NCBI GenBank assembly: GCA_910583525.1
Contig: CAJTXL010000015.1
Span: forward strand, 1 to 64,000
Direction of reading: 5' to 3'
From: an uncultured Muribaculaceae bacterium
Lineage (GTDB): Bacteria; Bacteroidota; Bacteroidia; Bacteroidales; Muribaculaceae
DNA: 64,000 bases
Both the position numbers and the translations under genes were made by a program. Each line of letters starts with the position of its first letter. Within the stretch, counting starts at the first letter, position 1. Positions 55,521-64,000 of this stretch are shown piece by piece. The notes under the pieces are model-generated. The model did no database searches and had not been told where the DNA came from. It saw only the letters and a list, made by a program, of their open reading frames with translations.

Positions 55521-56747
55521 TTATTTATAGAGATGGTATTTGGACGATGCTTTTTTGAACGTGTCTACATCTTTGTTCCAATAATCTTCGATATCGGTGA
55601 CCTTGTAATTCTCTGAAAAACGTCGACGTATTTCCTTGCTGCCGCATACTTTGTCGAACATCGAAAATCTCGAAGCGTCGGCAAGGTCGAAAATCTTCTT
55701 TTCAGGATACATTTGCGCCAACTCTTCCATTACATAAAATTGTGTGAGCGAAAGGGGCGCTTTGGTCTTGTCGGTGACATAAATTTCTACGCCGGCAAGG
55801 TTTTCGCCTTTACTGGTGCTGTAGAACGGTTTTATATGTATCGGACGGAACACGACGCCGGGGATATTGCGTCGGTTTAACCTTTGGGCAAGTTTGTCGG
55901 CATCTATCCACTCGGCGCAGAATAGCTTGAACGGCAGGGTGTAGCCTACGCCTATCGATACGCAGTACAGCTCGCCGAGGATGCCCGACATCGGGTAGTA
56001 TACCGCTGTTTCGGGTGTAGGGATATGTGGCGACGGCAGCACCCAGGGCATGCCGGTATCATTGAAATCCATGTCGCGGCTGTAGCCTTCCATAGGCACG
56101 ACCGTAAGCTTTACTTTTTTGCCGCCCGGAATGAGTCCTTCTTCATTGAGGTAGCTTGCAAGTTCGCCTACCGTTAGACCGTATAGGTAGGGTATGGCAA
56201 AACGGCTTACGAAAGATATGCAGTCGCCTTCGGTGAGGCAGCCTTCGATTTTATCGCAACCCACGGGGTTCGGTCTGTCGAGGACCACAAACTCTTTTCC
56301 GAGTTCGGCGCATGCCTGCATGGCATTCCCCATGGTAGAAATGAATGTGAACGACCGGCATCCGTTATCCTGTATGTCGTAGACGAGCGCATCGACGTCT
56401 TTGAGCATCTCAGGGGTTGGCTTCTGCGCTTTGCCGTATATCGAGTGTACGGGCACGCCTGTCGTTTTGTCTGTCATATTCGCCACTTTGTCGCCGGCGT
56501 GTACGTCGCCGCGTACGCCGTGCTCCGGTGCGAAAAGCCCGACAAGCTCGACACCTTCGGCATTGGCGAGAATATCGATGGTCGGTGTCAGATTGTTGTC
56601 GACGCCGGTAGGGTTTGTGATAAGCCCCACGCGCTTGCCCTGCAATATGTCGAAGCCGTTGTCGCGAAGCACTTCTATGCCGGGCTTTACCTGAGCTGTC
56701 ATACAGCTCGAAAGCAACAGAGCCGCTATTGTGATGCTTGTTTTCAT
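55521..56747 (-). CDS. namZ: NamZ-like exo-beta-N-acetylmuramidase (DUF1343)
   Basis: The 408-residue protein has a lipoprotein-like signal (LLLSSC, Cys15) and the DUF1343 landmarks RVGLITNPTGVDNN, LFAPEHGVRGD, HSIYGKAQKPT and YDIQDNGCRSFTFI. NamZ enzymes remove terminal MurNAc from peptidoglycan fragments, supplying the substrate for MurT-MurK-MurQ. It is encoded between the flavoprotein and the permease, overlapping the latter by 4 bases. Confidence 0.88.
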   Translation of the reverse strand: MKTSITIAALLLSSCMTAQVKPGIEVLRDNGFDILQGKRVGLITNPTGVDNNLTPTIDILANAEGVELVGLFAPEHGVRGDVHAGDKVANMTDKTTGVPVHSIYGKAQKPTPEMLKDVDALVYDIQDNGCRSFTFISTMGNAMQACAELGKEFVVLDRPNPVGCDKIEGCLTEGDCISFVSRFAIPYLYGLTVGELASYLNEEGLIPGGKKVKLTVVPMEGYSRDMDFNDTGMPWVLPSPHIPTPETAVYYPMSGILGELYCVSIGVGYTLPFKLFCAEWIDADKLAQRLNRRNIPGVVFRPIHIKPFYSTSKGENLAGVEIYVTDKTKAPLSLTQFYVMEELAQMYPEKKIFDLADASRFSMFDKVCGSKEIRRRFSENYKVTDIEDYWNKDVDTFKKASSKYHLYK

Positions 56748-58648
56748 GCCTTCTGTTCTTTACGACCGAACGACGGGTCAATTTTTAGGAATGCGCATAC
56801 ACCGATTGTGGCTGCGCAGCATATCATTGTCCAGATAAAGAAGTGACGGTAGCCTATAGTCTCTTGGAGCCATCCGGCAGCCATGCCCGGCAGCATCATG
56901 CCGAGAGCCATAAATCCCGTGCAGATGGCGTAGTGGGCTGTCTTGTGGCGGCCTTCGGAGAAATATATCAGATAAAGCATATATGCCGTGAACCCGAAGC
57001 CATAGCCGAATTGCTCTATGAACACACAGACGTTGACCGTCAGCAGCGAAGGTGCCTGCGCATAACTTAGGTAGACGAACGTAAGGCATGTCAGCGACAT
57101 CGACCAGGCCATGGGCCAAAGCCAACGTTTCAGGCCTCCTTTGGCAGCGACTATGCCACCGATAATACCGCCTATGGTGAGGCCTATAATGCCTACGGTG
57201 CCGTAGACCACGCCTACTTGTCCTGTCGTAAGTCCGAGTCCGCCTTTATCGATGGGGTCGAGAAGGAACGGGTTTATCAGTTTCACGAGCTGTGCTTCGG
57301 GCAGGCGGTAGAGCAGCATGAAAGCGATTGCAATCCACACTTGTTTCTTCTTGAAAAACGACTTAAATGTCGCAAAGAACTCGTGCATGATTTCCGATGC
57401 CGAGGTCGCAGAAGCTCCGTTGCTGTCGCTCGACGGTTTCGGAAGCGCCCGGCTGTGATATGCCGCAACTATGAAGAAAAATACCGACAAAACGGCGAAT
57501 ACTACCATCCAGGCCATAGGGATATTTCCCGAAGCGCCGTTGAAGTTGGCCTGGGCCTGTGTCTGTAGTTTGTGGTCTATTTCGTAGAACAGCCACGCTG
57601 TCTTGTCCCAATTGTTTTCGTTGAACACAAAACGTGTCGACAGTGCCGCCTGTTCAAGCTTTATGCTTTGGTCACCTGAACGGTGGGTGACGTTGAGCAC
57701 TATTTTCTCACCGGCAGCCGGTTTGCGGTTAAGGCGTATGCCGACGGTCGCAATGTTGTTGCTCCGTTCGGTGTATGCCTGCCGGTCTTCGCCGAAAGTC
57801 GATGCCACCCATTCGGTGAATGCCGAGCGGCCGTTGGCAGAAGAGGTCGCGCTGGACGTTGTCGCAGGCGTTTCTGCCGTCACGAAGCCGTTGCGTTCGT
57901 TGGAGTGCTTTACCGAATCGCGCATTATGGCCACATATTCTTTAAACGGCAATTTCTTTATTGCTTCGCCGATGTTGACGGCAACTTCATCGGGCGTTTG
58001 CGTAGATGCTGTAAGTCTGTCGGTCGTGGTGATGAATTGGAGTTCGCCTTGCAGGTCGGCTTCTGCCGAATATATGGCGTCCATCTTCGCCGCCGACCAT
58101 TCGGCGGTAGGGTCGGCGTTCACGCTGAGCTGTAATGGCTCAAGCCCCGTGTTTGTCTCGATAAGACCGGCTACAATCACAAGCAGGCCTTGCCCGGCAA
58201 CGGTTGCTATGCGGTAGAATGTCGAGCGGATGCCTACATATAGCGACTGCTCGTGCTCGGTGAGGGCAAGCATGTAAAAACCGTCGGCAGCTATGTCGTG
58301 GGTCGCAGAGGTGAAGCCCACAAGCCAGAAAATCGCCAATGTCAGCTGGAAGAAGAACGGAGCCGGTATGGCGAAGGCTATGCCGGCGAGCGCGAAGGCT
58401 ATAAGCCACTGCATCGAAAGCGTCCACCAGCGTTTGGTCTTTATTATGTCGACGAACGGGCTCCAGAACGGTTTTATGACCCAAGGAAGGTACAGCCAGC
58501 CTGTATATAGGGCTATGTCGGTGTTTGATATGCCGAGGCGTTTGTACATAATGACAGATATTGTCATTACGGCCACATAAGGCAGTCCCTGCGCGAAATA
58601 AAGCGTCGGTATCCAGGCCCAAGGGCTTCGTTTTGTGGTTTTGCTCAT
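56744..58648 (-). CDS. ampG: AmpG-like muropeptide permease with large internal loop
   Basis: The 634-residue major-facilitator protein begins with AWIPTLYFAQGLPYVAVMTI and SPFVDIIKTKRWWTL, landmarks of AmpG. It has about 12 membrane segments, but a soluble insert of roughly 200 residues lies between two groups of helices (about 180-375), making it longer than the E. coli protein (491). It would import anhydro-muropeptides from the periplasm. The function of the insert is unknown. Confidence 0.85.
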   Translation of the reverse strand: MSKTTKRSPWAWIPTLYFAQGLPYVAVMTISVIMYKRLGISNTDIALYTGWLYLPWVIKPFWSPFVDIIKTKRWWTLSMQWLIAFALAGIAFAIPAPFFFQLTLAIFWLVGFTSATHDIAADGFYMLALTEHEQSLYVGIRSTFYRIATVAGQGLLVIVAGLIETNTGLEPLQLSVNADPTAEWSAAKMDAIYSAEADLQGELQFITTTDRLTASTQTPDEVAVNIGEAIKKLPFKEYVAIMRDSVKHSNERNGFVTAETPATTSSATSSANGRSAFTEWVASTFGEDRQAYTERSNNIATVGIRLNRKPAAGEKIVLNVTHRSGDQSIKLEQAALSTRFVFNENNWDKTAWLFYEIDHKLQTQAQANFNGASGNIPMAWMVVFAVLSVFFFIVAAYHSRALPKPSSDSNGASATSASEIMHEFFATFKSFFKKKQVWIAIAFMLLYRLPEAQLVKLINPFLLDPIDKGGLGLTTGQVGVVYGTVGIIGLTIGGIIGGIVAAKGGLKRWLWPMAWSMSLTCLTFVYLSYAQAPSLLTVNVCVFIEQFGYGFGFTAYMLYLIYFSEGRHKTAHYAICTGFMALGMMLPGMAAGWLQETIGYRHFFIWTMICCAATIGVCAFLKIDPSFGRKEQKA

Positions 58649-58654
58649 GATACT

Positions 58655-59983
58655 CTAATAGGCCTCTGAAAGCGAAGCTCCTATAAAATAGTGGAACAAT
58701 ATTTCGCGGAAATCGCATCCGTGTGCGCCCATCACGGCGGCGCCTATCTGACATAAGCCTACGCCGTGGCCCCAACCGGCGCCGATAAGCTTGAACGAAG
58801 AGGGAACGCCGTTGCTGTCTGCCTTGCCGGTTTCTACCACGAATGCCGATGAATAAAGATGTGAGTTTGAGAGGGTGCGCCGTATCTCAAGCTCTTTGCC
58901 TATTGTCATGGTGCGCAGTGTGCCCGCAATCCGCAGGCGTATCAGGCGCCCCGATGTACCGCGCTCTACCGGTTCGAGAGCTTTTATAAGGCCGAAGTCT
59001 ATGCCCGAGCGCTTTTTGATGAGTTGCGACAGTTCTTCCTGAGTGTACTCCACGCTCCAACGGTAGAAGTCGGCAGTCTCCTGGTCGTAGTTGTTGAGCA
59101 CTTGGCTGAGGATGGCCTTGTCGTCGGTGTTGCAGTAGGCGTCGGGCGACGACAAAATCCATTTACGGGCATTGTCTTCAACGGTGAGGTCGGGATAGTC
59201 GTTTTCGTCGGCGCTGTCGCGTCGGGCTTCGAGATAGTGGTAATGTTTCGGTTCCCAGCATGTCTCGAATTGCTCGAATACGCCTCCGCAGCATTTTGAG
59301 AAACGGGCGTCGCAGAGTTCGCCGTCTTTATCGGTCAGTACAAGGCCTCGTGTGGCATCGACGGCCTCACGGACGGCTTTTGTCGTCTGGCGCGTTATAC
59401 CCTGGTAGCGCTGGCAGTGGTCGTCGGCGCAGACGTCGAAATTGACATGGTCTTCGCGGTCATACCAACGTATGACTTCATCGTCTGTCACGGTCATGGC
59501 CGAATAGTCTTCTTTGTTGTCGGCAATGCGCTTGTTTTTGGCAAGCTGTGCTAGCAGCCAGCTGCGCGAAATCACGGCATGGGCTTTCAGGAACTCCGGC
59601 GATGCGGTGGCGCTCATTTCAGAGGAAATCACGCTTTTCAGATATTCTTCTGCCGGAAGTATGTTTATCAGCGTGAGCAGTCCGTTTTCGACTATGATTT
59701 TCAGTGCGCCACGGAAGCGTTGTGTTTCGCGGCGTTCCCAATGGAAATTAACCCCTATGGTCACGTCGTATACTTCGAACGACGCCTCGGCTTCTGCCGG
59801 TGTCAGCAGCACACTTTCATGGCATACGCCTTGCCATGCCACCATTCCGTCGGGTGTGACGGAAAACGTCTGAGGGCCGCGTGATGCCGTGGCCGTGGCG
59901 GCGTGGTCGTATTCTTTAAGGAGATTTACCTGTATCTCCGAGGCACTGAGTATGCCTACTTTTATGTCGGGTTCTTGTTTCAT
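58655..59983 (-). CDS. SpoIID/LytB-domain protein
   Basis: The 442-residue protein has the SpoIID/LytB signature in the central and C-terminal parts (EEYLKSVISSEMSATASPEFLK, too long to give whole; FSKCCGGVFE; GWGHGVGLCQIGAAVMG). SpoIID proteins are lytic transglycosylases acting on denuded glycan. No N-terminal signal peptide is visible, which is unusual if the enzyme works outside the cytoplasm. It is coupled to the DUF4922 gene by a 4-base overlap and lies in the cell-wall salvage operon. Confidence 0.85.
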   Translation of the reverse strand: MKQEPDIKVGILSASEIQVNLLKEYDHAATATASRGPQTFSVTPDGMVAWQGVCHESVLLTPAEAEASFEVYDVTIGVNFHWERRETQRFRGALKIIVENGLLTLINILPAEEYLKSVISSEMSATASPEFLKAHAVISRSWLLAQLAKNKRIADNKEDYSAMTVTDDEVIRWYDREDHVNFDVCADDHCQRYQGITRQTTKAVREAVDATRGLVLTDKDGELCDARFSKCCGGVFEQFETCWEPKHYHYLEARRDSADENDYPDLTVEDNARKWILSSPDAYCNTDDKAILSQVLNNYDQETADFYRWSVEYTQEELSQLIKKRSGIDFGLIKALEPVERGTSGRLIRLRIAGTLRTMTIGKELEIRRTLSNSHLYSSAFVVETGKADSNGVPSSFKLIGAGWGHGVGLCQIGAAVMGAHGCDFREILFHYFIGASLSEAY

Positions 59984-60924
59984 GGTTTCGTAGATTTGAT
60001 TTTATTGACAATGTCTTTGATGTCGTTTTTATCCATGCACACTTCGTCGAACATCCGTTTGACGGTCTCTGCATCGATTTTTTCAAAATCCTGTGCACGG
60101 GGGGTGATTATTACACCTCCGACATCTACCGAGGCCGGCGAAATCATCATGCACCCGTCGCCTTCGGTGCCGTAGAATGACGGGCGGTGACGCTTGCGTG
60201 GCACTACAATGGTGCGTACGCCGCCTACCGTGCGATAACAGAGTATGTTCATCATCGGTTCTCCACCATCTTCAGGCAGTGAGCGGTAAAGACGCCCGAA
60301 CATTTCTGCTCCGTCTTCGGGTGTCGCGTCAATGACAAAGAACGGAAATGGAAGCCGCTCCGACAGCGACAATCTCACCGCCCCCGATTTTTCTTCGGCC
60401 ACAATGCTGTGCAACGTTCTCATAGTGGCGTCTTTTATCGTCATCAGCCCGTTGATGCCGGCTTGGAAGTGCATGTGGTCGGGAGCCGAGGCGCCGCAAC
60501 GCGGTCCGTTGTAGAACACCGTATATCCTTCAAGCTCATAGGCAAGCCGCATCATGTCGGCTATGCGACCGTCAATCCTTTGGTCGGTGTGCGTCAGGTC
60601 GGGTATCGTGAGATGTCGCCGGAATATGGGGTACGGATTGACAAGTATTACATATTTGTCCTGCCATATTATGCCTCGTTGCTTGGCCGGCCTGTTTTCT
60701 TCGCACAGGAAACATTTGCGTGCCTTGACAGATGCCGCATCTACTTTTGCCGACGAAGAGACCGCGCGTGCCGGGTTGAACTGAGCCTTTATGGGCATGC
60801 CCGACAGCTCGAACTCTTTCAGCTCGACATTGTCCAATGCCTTGTAGTTGGCTGCGGCAAGAGGCCATTCGGCGAGCTGCTCTTCAAAAAGCCTGTCAAC
60901 CTTATCTGACAAAGACGTACTCAT
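59980..60924 (-). CDS. DUF4922 protein, HIT-type nucleotidyl transferase-like
   Basis: ATG at 60924 (MSTSLSDKVDRL) gives 314 residues and overlaps the glycosyltransferase stop by 4 bases; an upstream extension is Arg/Gln-rich and rejected. A Cys pair (RKCFLCEENRP) and the HIT-like motif DHMHFQAG are visible. The family is related to phosphorylases of nucleotide sugars. The substrate is not evident. Confidence 0.75.
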   Translation of the reverse strand: MSTSLSDKVDRLFEEQLAEWPLAAANYKALDNVELKEFELSGMPIKAQFNPARAVSSSAKVDAASVKARKCFLCEENRPAKQRGIIWQDKYVILVNPYPIFRRHLTIPDLTHTDQRIDGRIADMMRLAYELEGYTVFYNGPRCGASAPDHMHFQAGINGLMTIKDATMRTLHSIVAEEKSGAVRLSLSERLPFPFFVIDATPEDGAEMFGRLYRSLPEDGGEPMMNILCYRTVGGVRTIVVPRKRHRPSFYGTEGDGCMMISPASVDVGGVIITPRAQDFEKIDAETVKRMFDEVCMDKNDIKDIVNKIKSTKP

Positions 60925-62393
60925 CGGTCTGCCTTGGCTTTGTTCAGTGCTATGCGTGCTTTCAGCTCCCATGTGCGGATGCGGTCTTTGTATAGGTTGT
61001 TCGCGTTCATCTTGTTGACGTCGAGAGCCGCGTCGGAGTTGTCTTCCCATCGGCGGCAGAAATATACGACATCGTACACACGCCCTATCTGATGCTCGCG
61101 CGAAAATACCAGTCCGAGGGCATAATCTTCACCGTACGAGGTGTTGGGCACATGTATTTTTCGCAGCAGAGGAGTGTAGAAAGCTCTCGGTGCGCCAAGC
61201 CCGTTGATGCGCAAGGCATTGTTGCGGCCGTTGTCGGGAGTCCACTCTTTGTGGTCTATTACGCCCGGCGGCAGCATTTCGAGGTTTATGTCTGTGAGCA
61301 TGTAAGAACCCACGACCATTGCGGCATTGTTGTCGTAGAACGCCTTAACCATCTTTGCAAGCGTATGTTCGTCGGAATATACATCATCAGAGTCGAGCTG
61401 TACGCAGAATTTACCGGCTTCGGGATGGTTGGCGCCTACATTCCAGCATCCCCCTATTCCGAGGTCCTTACGTTCGGGTACTATATGTATAAGGCGTGGG
61501 TCGTCGGCGAATTCTTCGATGGCTTCTGTCGTTCCGTCAGTAGAATGGTTGTCGATTATTATCAGATTGAACGCGAAGTCGGTCTTTTGCGCCAGCACGC
61601 TGCGTATGGCATCGCGTATGGTGCGCACACGGTTTCTTACGGGAATAATAACCGAAGCCTCGTGCTTGAACTCTCCTTCGTCGAACGACACGGGGGCGAA
61701 TTTTGGTTCGAGATAGCCGCCGACAGCTTTCAGATGCTCCGTGCAGGCTTTCTCCATTTCAAGCTGTACGCTTCTGTTTTTAGGGTCTACGTAGTCGAAG
61801 ATTTTCTCGCCCGAAGCTCTGTTGTCTTCGGTAACGTCAGTGTATAGGTATTCGTTTATGTGCGTCAGCGGTGCTATACGGCTAAGTCGGAGTCTCAGGT
61901 CGTATAGGCCGGCGCTGTGGTATGCCGTGTCGATGCCGTCGGCCGCCGCTTTGAGTTTGGCGCTGTCAAAGAAGAGAACAGAGCCGAAATTGAAATCGTC
62001 GCGCAAAGAACCCTCCTGATAGTCGATGACAGGCGCCTGCGAGCGCACGCCATCGATAAGGGTGTAGTAGTCGGAGTATGCCATTCCCGAATTTGTCATG
62101 CCCATTATCTGGACAAAACGGTCGAGTGCATATTCTCCCGGACATAGGGTGTGATATTTGGTATAGAGCAGGGTATACTCACCTGTCGTATGGTTCGCTA
62201 TCGCACGCACGGTGTCGGAAGAATTGAGACTATCCACATACAGAATGTCGCATCCGGGGCACGGGGCGGCATTTTTGTCGGTCGACAGCAATGTGATGCC
62301 GCTAACAAGACGGCTTTCGCGCAGGGCTTCTATGCTTGCCTTGACTTGGTTATCGTCGGCATACGGCAGAAAACAATGTATGGTATTACTCAT
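60921..62393 (-). CDS. glycosyltransferase family 2 protein with N-terminal partial duplicate
   Basis: The 490-residue protein has a second-half GT-A domain (EASVIIPVRNRVRTIRDAIR; CVQLDSDDVYSDE with the DXD-type metal site; ERKDLGIGGCWN) and a first half that resembles a degenerate GT-A domain. There is no membrane segment, so it acts in the cytoplasm. The acceptor is unknown; place in the cell-wall operon hints at envelope glycan synthesis. Confidence 0.85.
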   Translation of the reverse strand: MSNTIHCFLPYADDNQVKASIEALRESRLVSGITLLSTDKNAAPCPGCDILYVDSLNSSDTVRAIANHTTGEYTLLYTKYHTLCPGEYALDRFVQIMGMTNSGMAYSDYYTLIDGVRSQAPVIDYQEGSLRDDFNFGSVLFFDSAKLKAAADGIDTAYHSAGLYDLRLRLSRIAPLTHINEYLYTDVTEDNRASGEKIFDYVDPKNRSVQLEMEKACTEHLKAVGGYLEPKFAPVSFDEGEFKHEASVIIPVRNRVRTIRDAIRSVLAQKTDFAFNLIIIDNHSTDGTTEAIEEFADDPRLIHIVPERKDLGIGGCWNVGANHPEAGKFCVQLDSDDVYSDEHTLAKMVKAFYDNNAAMVVGSYMLTDINLEMLPPGVIDHKEWTPDNGRNNALRINGLGAPRAFYTPLLRKIHVPNTSYGEDYALGLVFSREHQIGRVYDVVYFCRRWEDNSDAALDVNKMNANNLYKDRIRTWELKARIALNKAKADR

Positions 62394-62402
62394 GTCGGTG
62401 GT

Positions 62403-64000
62403 TTATTTGCGTTTTGTTTTTTGTTTAGGCGAAGGGTTTTTGAAGAAATCGAGAACCTGTTTCATAAGATGTCTACGGCTTTCCGCATCTTTGATGGTCT
62501 CGAACGGAAATCCGACGGCTACCGTGCGGTAGTTCCCGCCATCGAAGGCTATCGCGGCAGGCAGATTGTTTTCGCCGTAGCGTATTATGGTGCATCCTTT
62601 GTCCTTGTCAGACGGTATTATGGCATCGGGTGATTCTACGGCATAACAGCTGTCGTTAAGTTCTGTATAGAAACGGTATCGTCCCTTTCCGAAGTCGCTA
62701 AAGCGAGTGGCTGTCTGATAGGCATCGCCTGCCGTTGACGCTTGGCCCACTCTCCACTTGTAGCCGAGGATTTCTGAAGCGAATGCTTTGTCGCGCTCCT
62801 TGGCTTGCTCGGTAGAATAGTGGTTGTCCCATATGTCAGAGGCTATATAAGCGCCGCTGACAAAGAAATCGGTACCTTTGGATGTCAGATATGCTATCCG
62901 CTCCTGTAGCTTTTCGGGGAATGCTTTGAAGCGTGTGCCGTATGCGCCTCGTCCTTGTTTTATCTCCTTTTGTTTTCCGAGTATAAGGTCGACGGCGGCA
63001 GGCGTGTCCTGGGCGTTTTCAAAGGCTTCGGCGCTGCTCGAGACAAACGAATAGCCTGCATCGCGTATGGCCTCGCCGTGTGTCTTTACGAAATCGAAAG
63101 TGTTGCCGGCTATTACCTTGTCTTCATAGTTGGCGCGCGATGCTCCGAAGCCGGCCGCATCGTCGTCCATCCATGGCATGGCGCGTCTGAACTCGAATTG
63201 GCTCCCGACAAATGATATGTCATTGACATAAGGCACGCCATGGTCTTTGGCATCATAAAAACCGGCTATGTCACCGCTGTCGAAACGGTCGGGAGCGCTT
63301 ATGCGAGTGAAGCCGTTCACTACCGTAACGGTCTCGCTCCCGGGTATTTCACACATGGCCAAGACTTCCGAGGGGAAAGACGTGCCACCGTCGTTGGCCG
63401 CTATGATTCTGAACGAGTGGATGTCTTTGTCATTTATGTCGATGTCGAAGAACATCTCCTCGGTGTTTGCTATGCGGCGGAATGCACCGTCATTTACTCG
63501 TTCTTCGATTATATAGTGCGACGGTTTTGCCGTGCTCTCCAGGCTGTCGACGGTCTCGAGCCAAGAAAGACGGTATTGCCCCGGAGCTTTTTTGTTTATT
63601 GCGAAAGAGCGTACGGGCAGAGGCTGTATCACATACTCCCGTTTGTCGCGTTTTGCTATAAATTTGGCTATGCCCTTGTAGACCGCTCTCGATACGGCAA
63701 AACGGAACGCCGGGTCGAGCCCGTAGGCCATGTCGGCGAAGTTCTGATGCGACAGCAGTTCGAGAAGCATTGTAGGCACCTCCGGCTCGCGAGCCTCAAA
63801 GTAACTTTTGTCCCACATTCCGCGCCGTGTCCATTGCGGCTCGAAGCCGGCGCGGATGTCGTTGACGATGTTTGTCATTATTTCGTCGGTCAAATCGCGC
63901 GAGGCGAGCCTGTTGCTGCCGTTGCCCGTTGTCTTTCCGTTTGTGCAGTATATGCCGAGAGTGCCTATTATTGAGTCGTTCGGTGTCGTTCCTGCATCGG
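62403..64000 (-). CDS. N-acetylmuramoyl-L-alanine amidase, 5' part outside the window
   Basis: The frame stays open through the right edge. Visible residues just inside the edge read DAGTTPNDSIIGTLGIY, followed by LASRDLTDEIM, and the amidase_3 landmark with Glu in LLELLSHQNFADM. A C-terminal region of about 300 residues has fibronectin-like and golvesin/xanthan lyase-like segments. It likely cuts the MurNAc-Ala bond and feeds the salvage pathway. The true start is beyond 64000, so the ATG near 63878 is not the start. Confidence 0.85.
   Translation of the reverse strand, partial: DAGTTPNDSIIGTLGIYCTNGKTTGNGSNRLASRDLTDEIMTNIVNDIRAGFEPQWTRRGMWDKSYFEAREPEVPTMLLELLSHQNFADMAYGLDPAFRFAVSRAVYKGIAKFIAKRDKREYVIQPLPVRSFAINKKAPGQYRLSWLETVDSLESTAKPSHYIIEERVNDGAFRRIANTEEMFFDIDINDKDIHSFRIIAANDGGTSFPSEVLAMCEIPGSETVTVVNGFTRISAPDRFDSGDIAGFYDAKDHGVPYVNDISFVGSQFEFRRAMPWMDDDAAGFGASRANYEDKVIAGNTFDFVKTHGEAIRDAGYSFVSSSAEAFENAQDTPAAVDLILGKQKEIKQGRGAYGTRFKAFPEKLQERIAYLTSKGTDFFVSGAYIASDIWDNHYSTEQAKERDKAFASEILGYKWRVGQASTAGDAYQTATRFSDFGKGRYRFYTELNDSCYAVESPDAIIPSDKDKGCTIIRYGENNLPAAIAFDGGNYRTVAVGFPFETIKDAESRRHLMKQVLDFFKNPSPKQKTKRK

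Noticed and set aside
1..64000. tRNA or rRNA genes
   Set aside because: None was recognised by cloverleaf arms or conserved rRNA blocks; a dedicated search would be more reliable than reading.

Overview
The window comes from a member of the Bacteroidales. The evidence is TANNTTTG-type promoter cores, an SusC/SusD pair, a traA-to-traQ conjugation operon in CTnDOT order, and a MurT-MurK-MurQ peptidoglycan salvage cluster. The family is not fixed by the sequence; Muribaculaceae is a reasonable guess from the moderately high G+C of the chromosomal part. Three blocks differ in composition: an AT-rich island (1-11.1 kb), a GC-richer integrative and conjugative element (ICE; about 11.1-45.19 kb) and chromosomal housekeeping genes (45.2-64 kb).

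Block 1 (237-10817, all minus strand) is a tightly packed operon for a ribosomally made, post-translationally modified peptide (RiPP). In transcription order it holds a radical SAM/SPASM enzyme, two small lipoproteins with DnaJ-type CxxCxGxG clusters, a secreted protein, a 60-residue precursor ending in four CXXX repeats, a second radical SAM enzyme, a ClpP-like protease, an ABC exporter, and a RagA/SusC-RagB/SusD outer-membrane pair. Upstream, a roughly 190-bp segment is bounded by a perfect 17-bp inverted repeat and carries one consensus promoter core, which now points away from the operon. A tyrosine recombinase gene lies next to it. The simplest reading is a phase-variable RiPP system controlled by an invertible promoter and captured here in the OFF orientation. 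This is the most interesting part of the window.

Block 2 is the ICE. The tra operon (26862 down to 12440, minus) encodes the ParA-like TraA, two ribbon-helix-helix-like DUF3408 proteins, TraD-TraG, TraI-TraQ and a lysozyme. A gene-free region (26863-28065) carries a 24-bp tandem array built of 8-bp subunits, beside the ParA and DUF3408 genes as in type Ib partition loci, and an oriT-like set of inverted repeats just before the rightward mobA-mobB-mobC genes. A DUF3800 gene and a promoter-plus-terminator unit with no ORF (candidate small RNA) follow. Then comes a leftward set: a 2029-residue methylase/MutS-I/helicase protein, DUF1896, a degenerate topoisomerase IA-like protein, DUF4099/DUF3945, three helix-turn-helix proteins and the ICE integrase. 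The right end lies between the integrase promoter and the dnaK terminator. The left end was not located, so block 1 may be ICE cargo or flanking DNA.

Block 3 (all minus) is dnaK followed by a long, closely spaced gene run: a UvrD helicase with an internal DEDDh exonuclease, murQ, murK, murT, a D-lactate dehydrogenase-like flavoprotein, namZ (DUF1343), an AmpG-like permease, a SpoIID/LytB protein, a DUF4922 protein, a glycosyltransferase and the 3' part of an amidase gene. Together these release MurNAc and muropeptides, import them, phosphorylate MurNAc, cleave the lactyl ether, and probably oxidise the D-lactate released.
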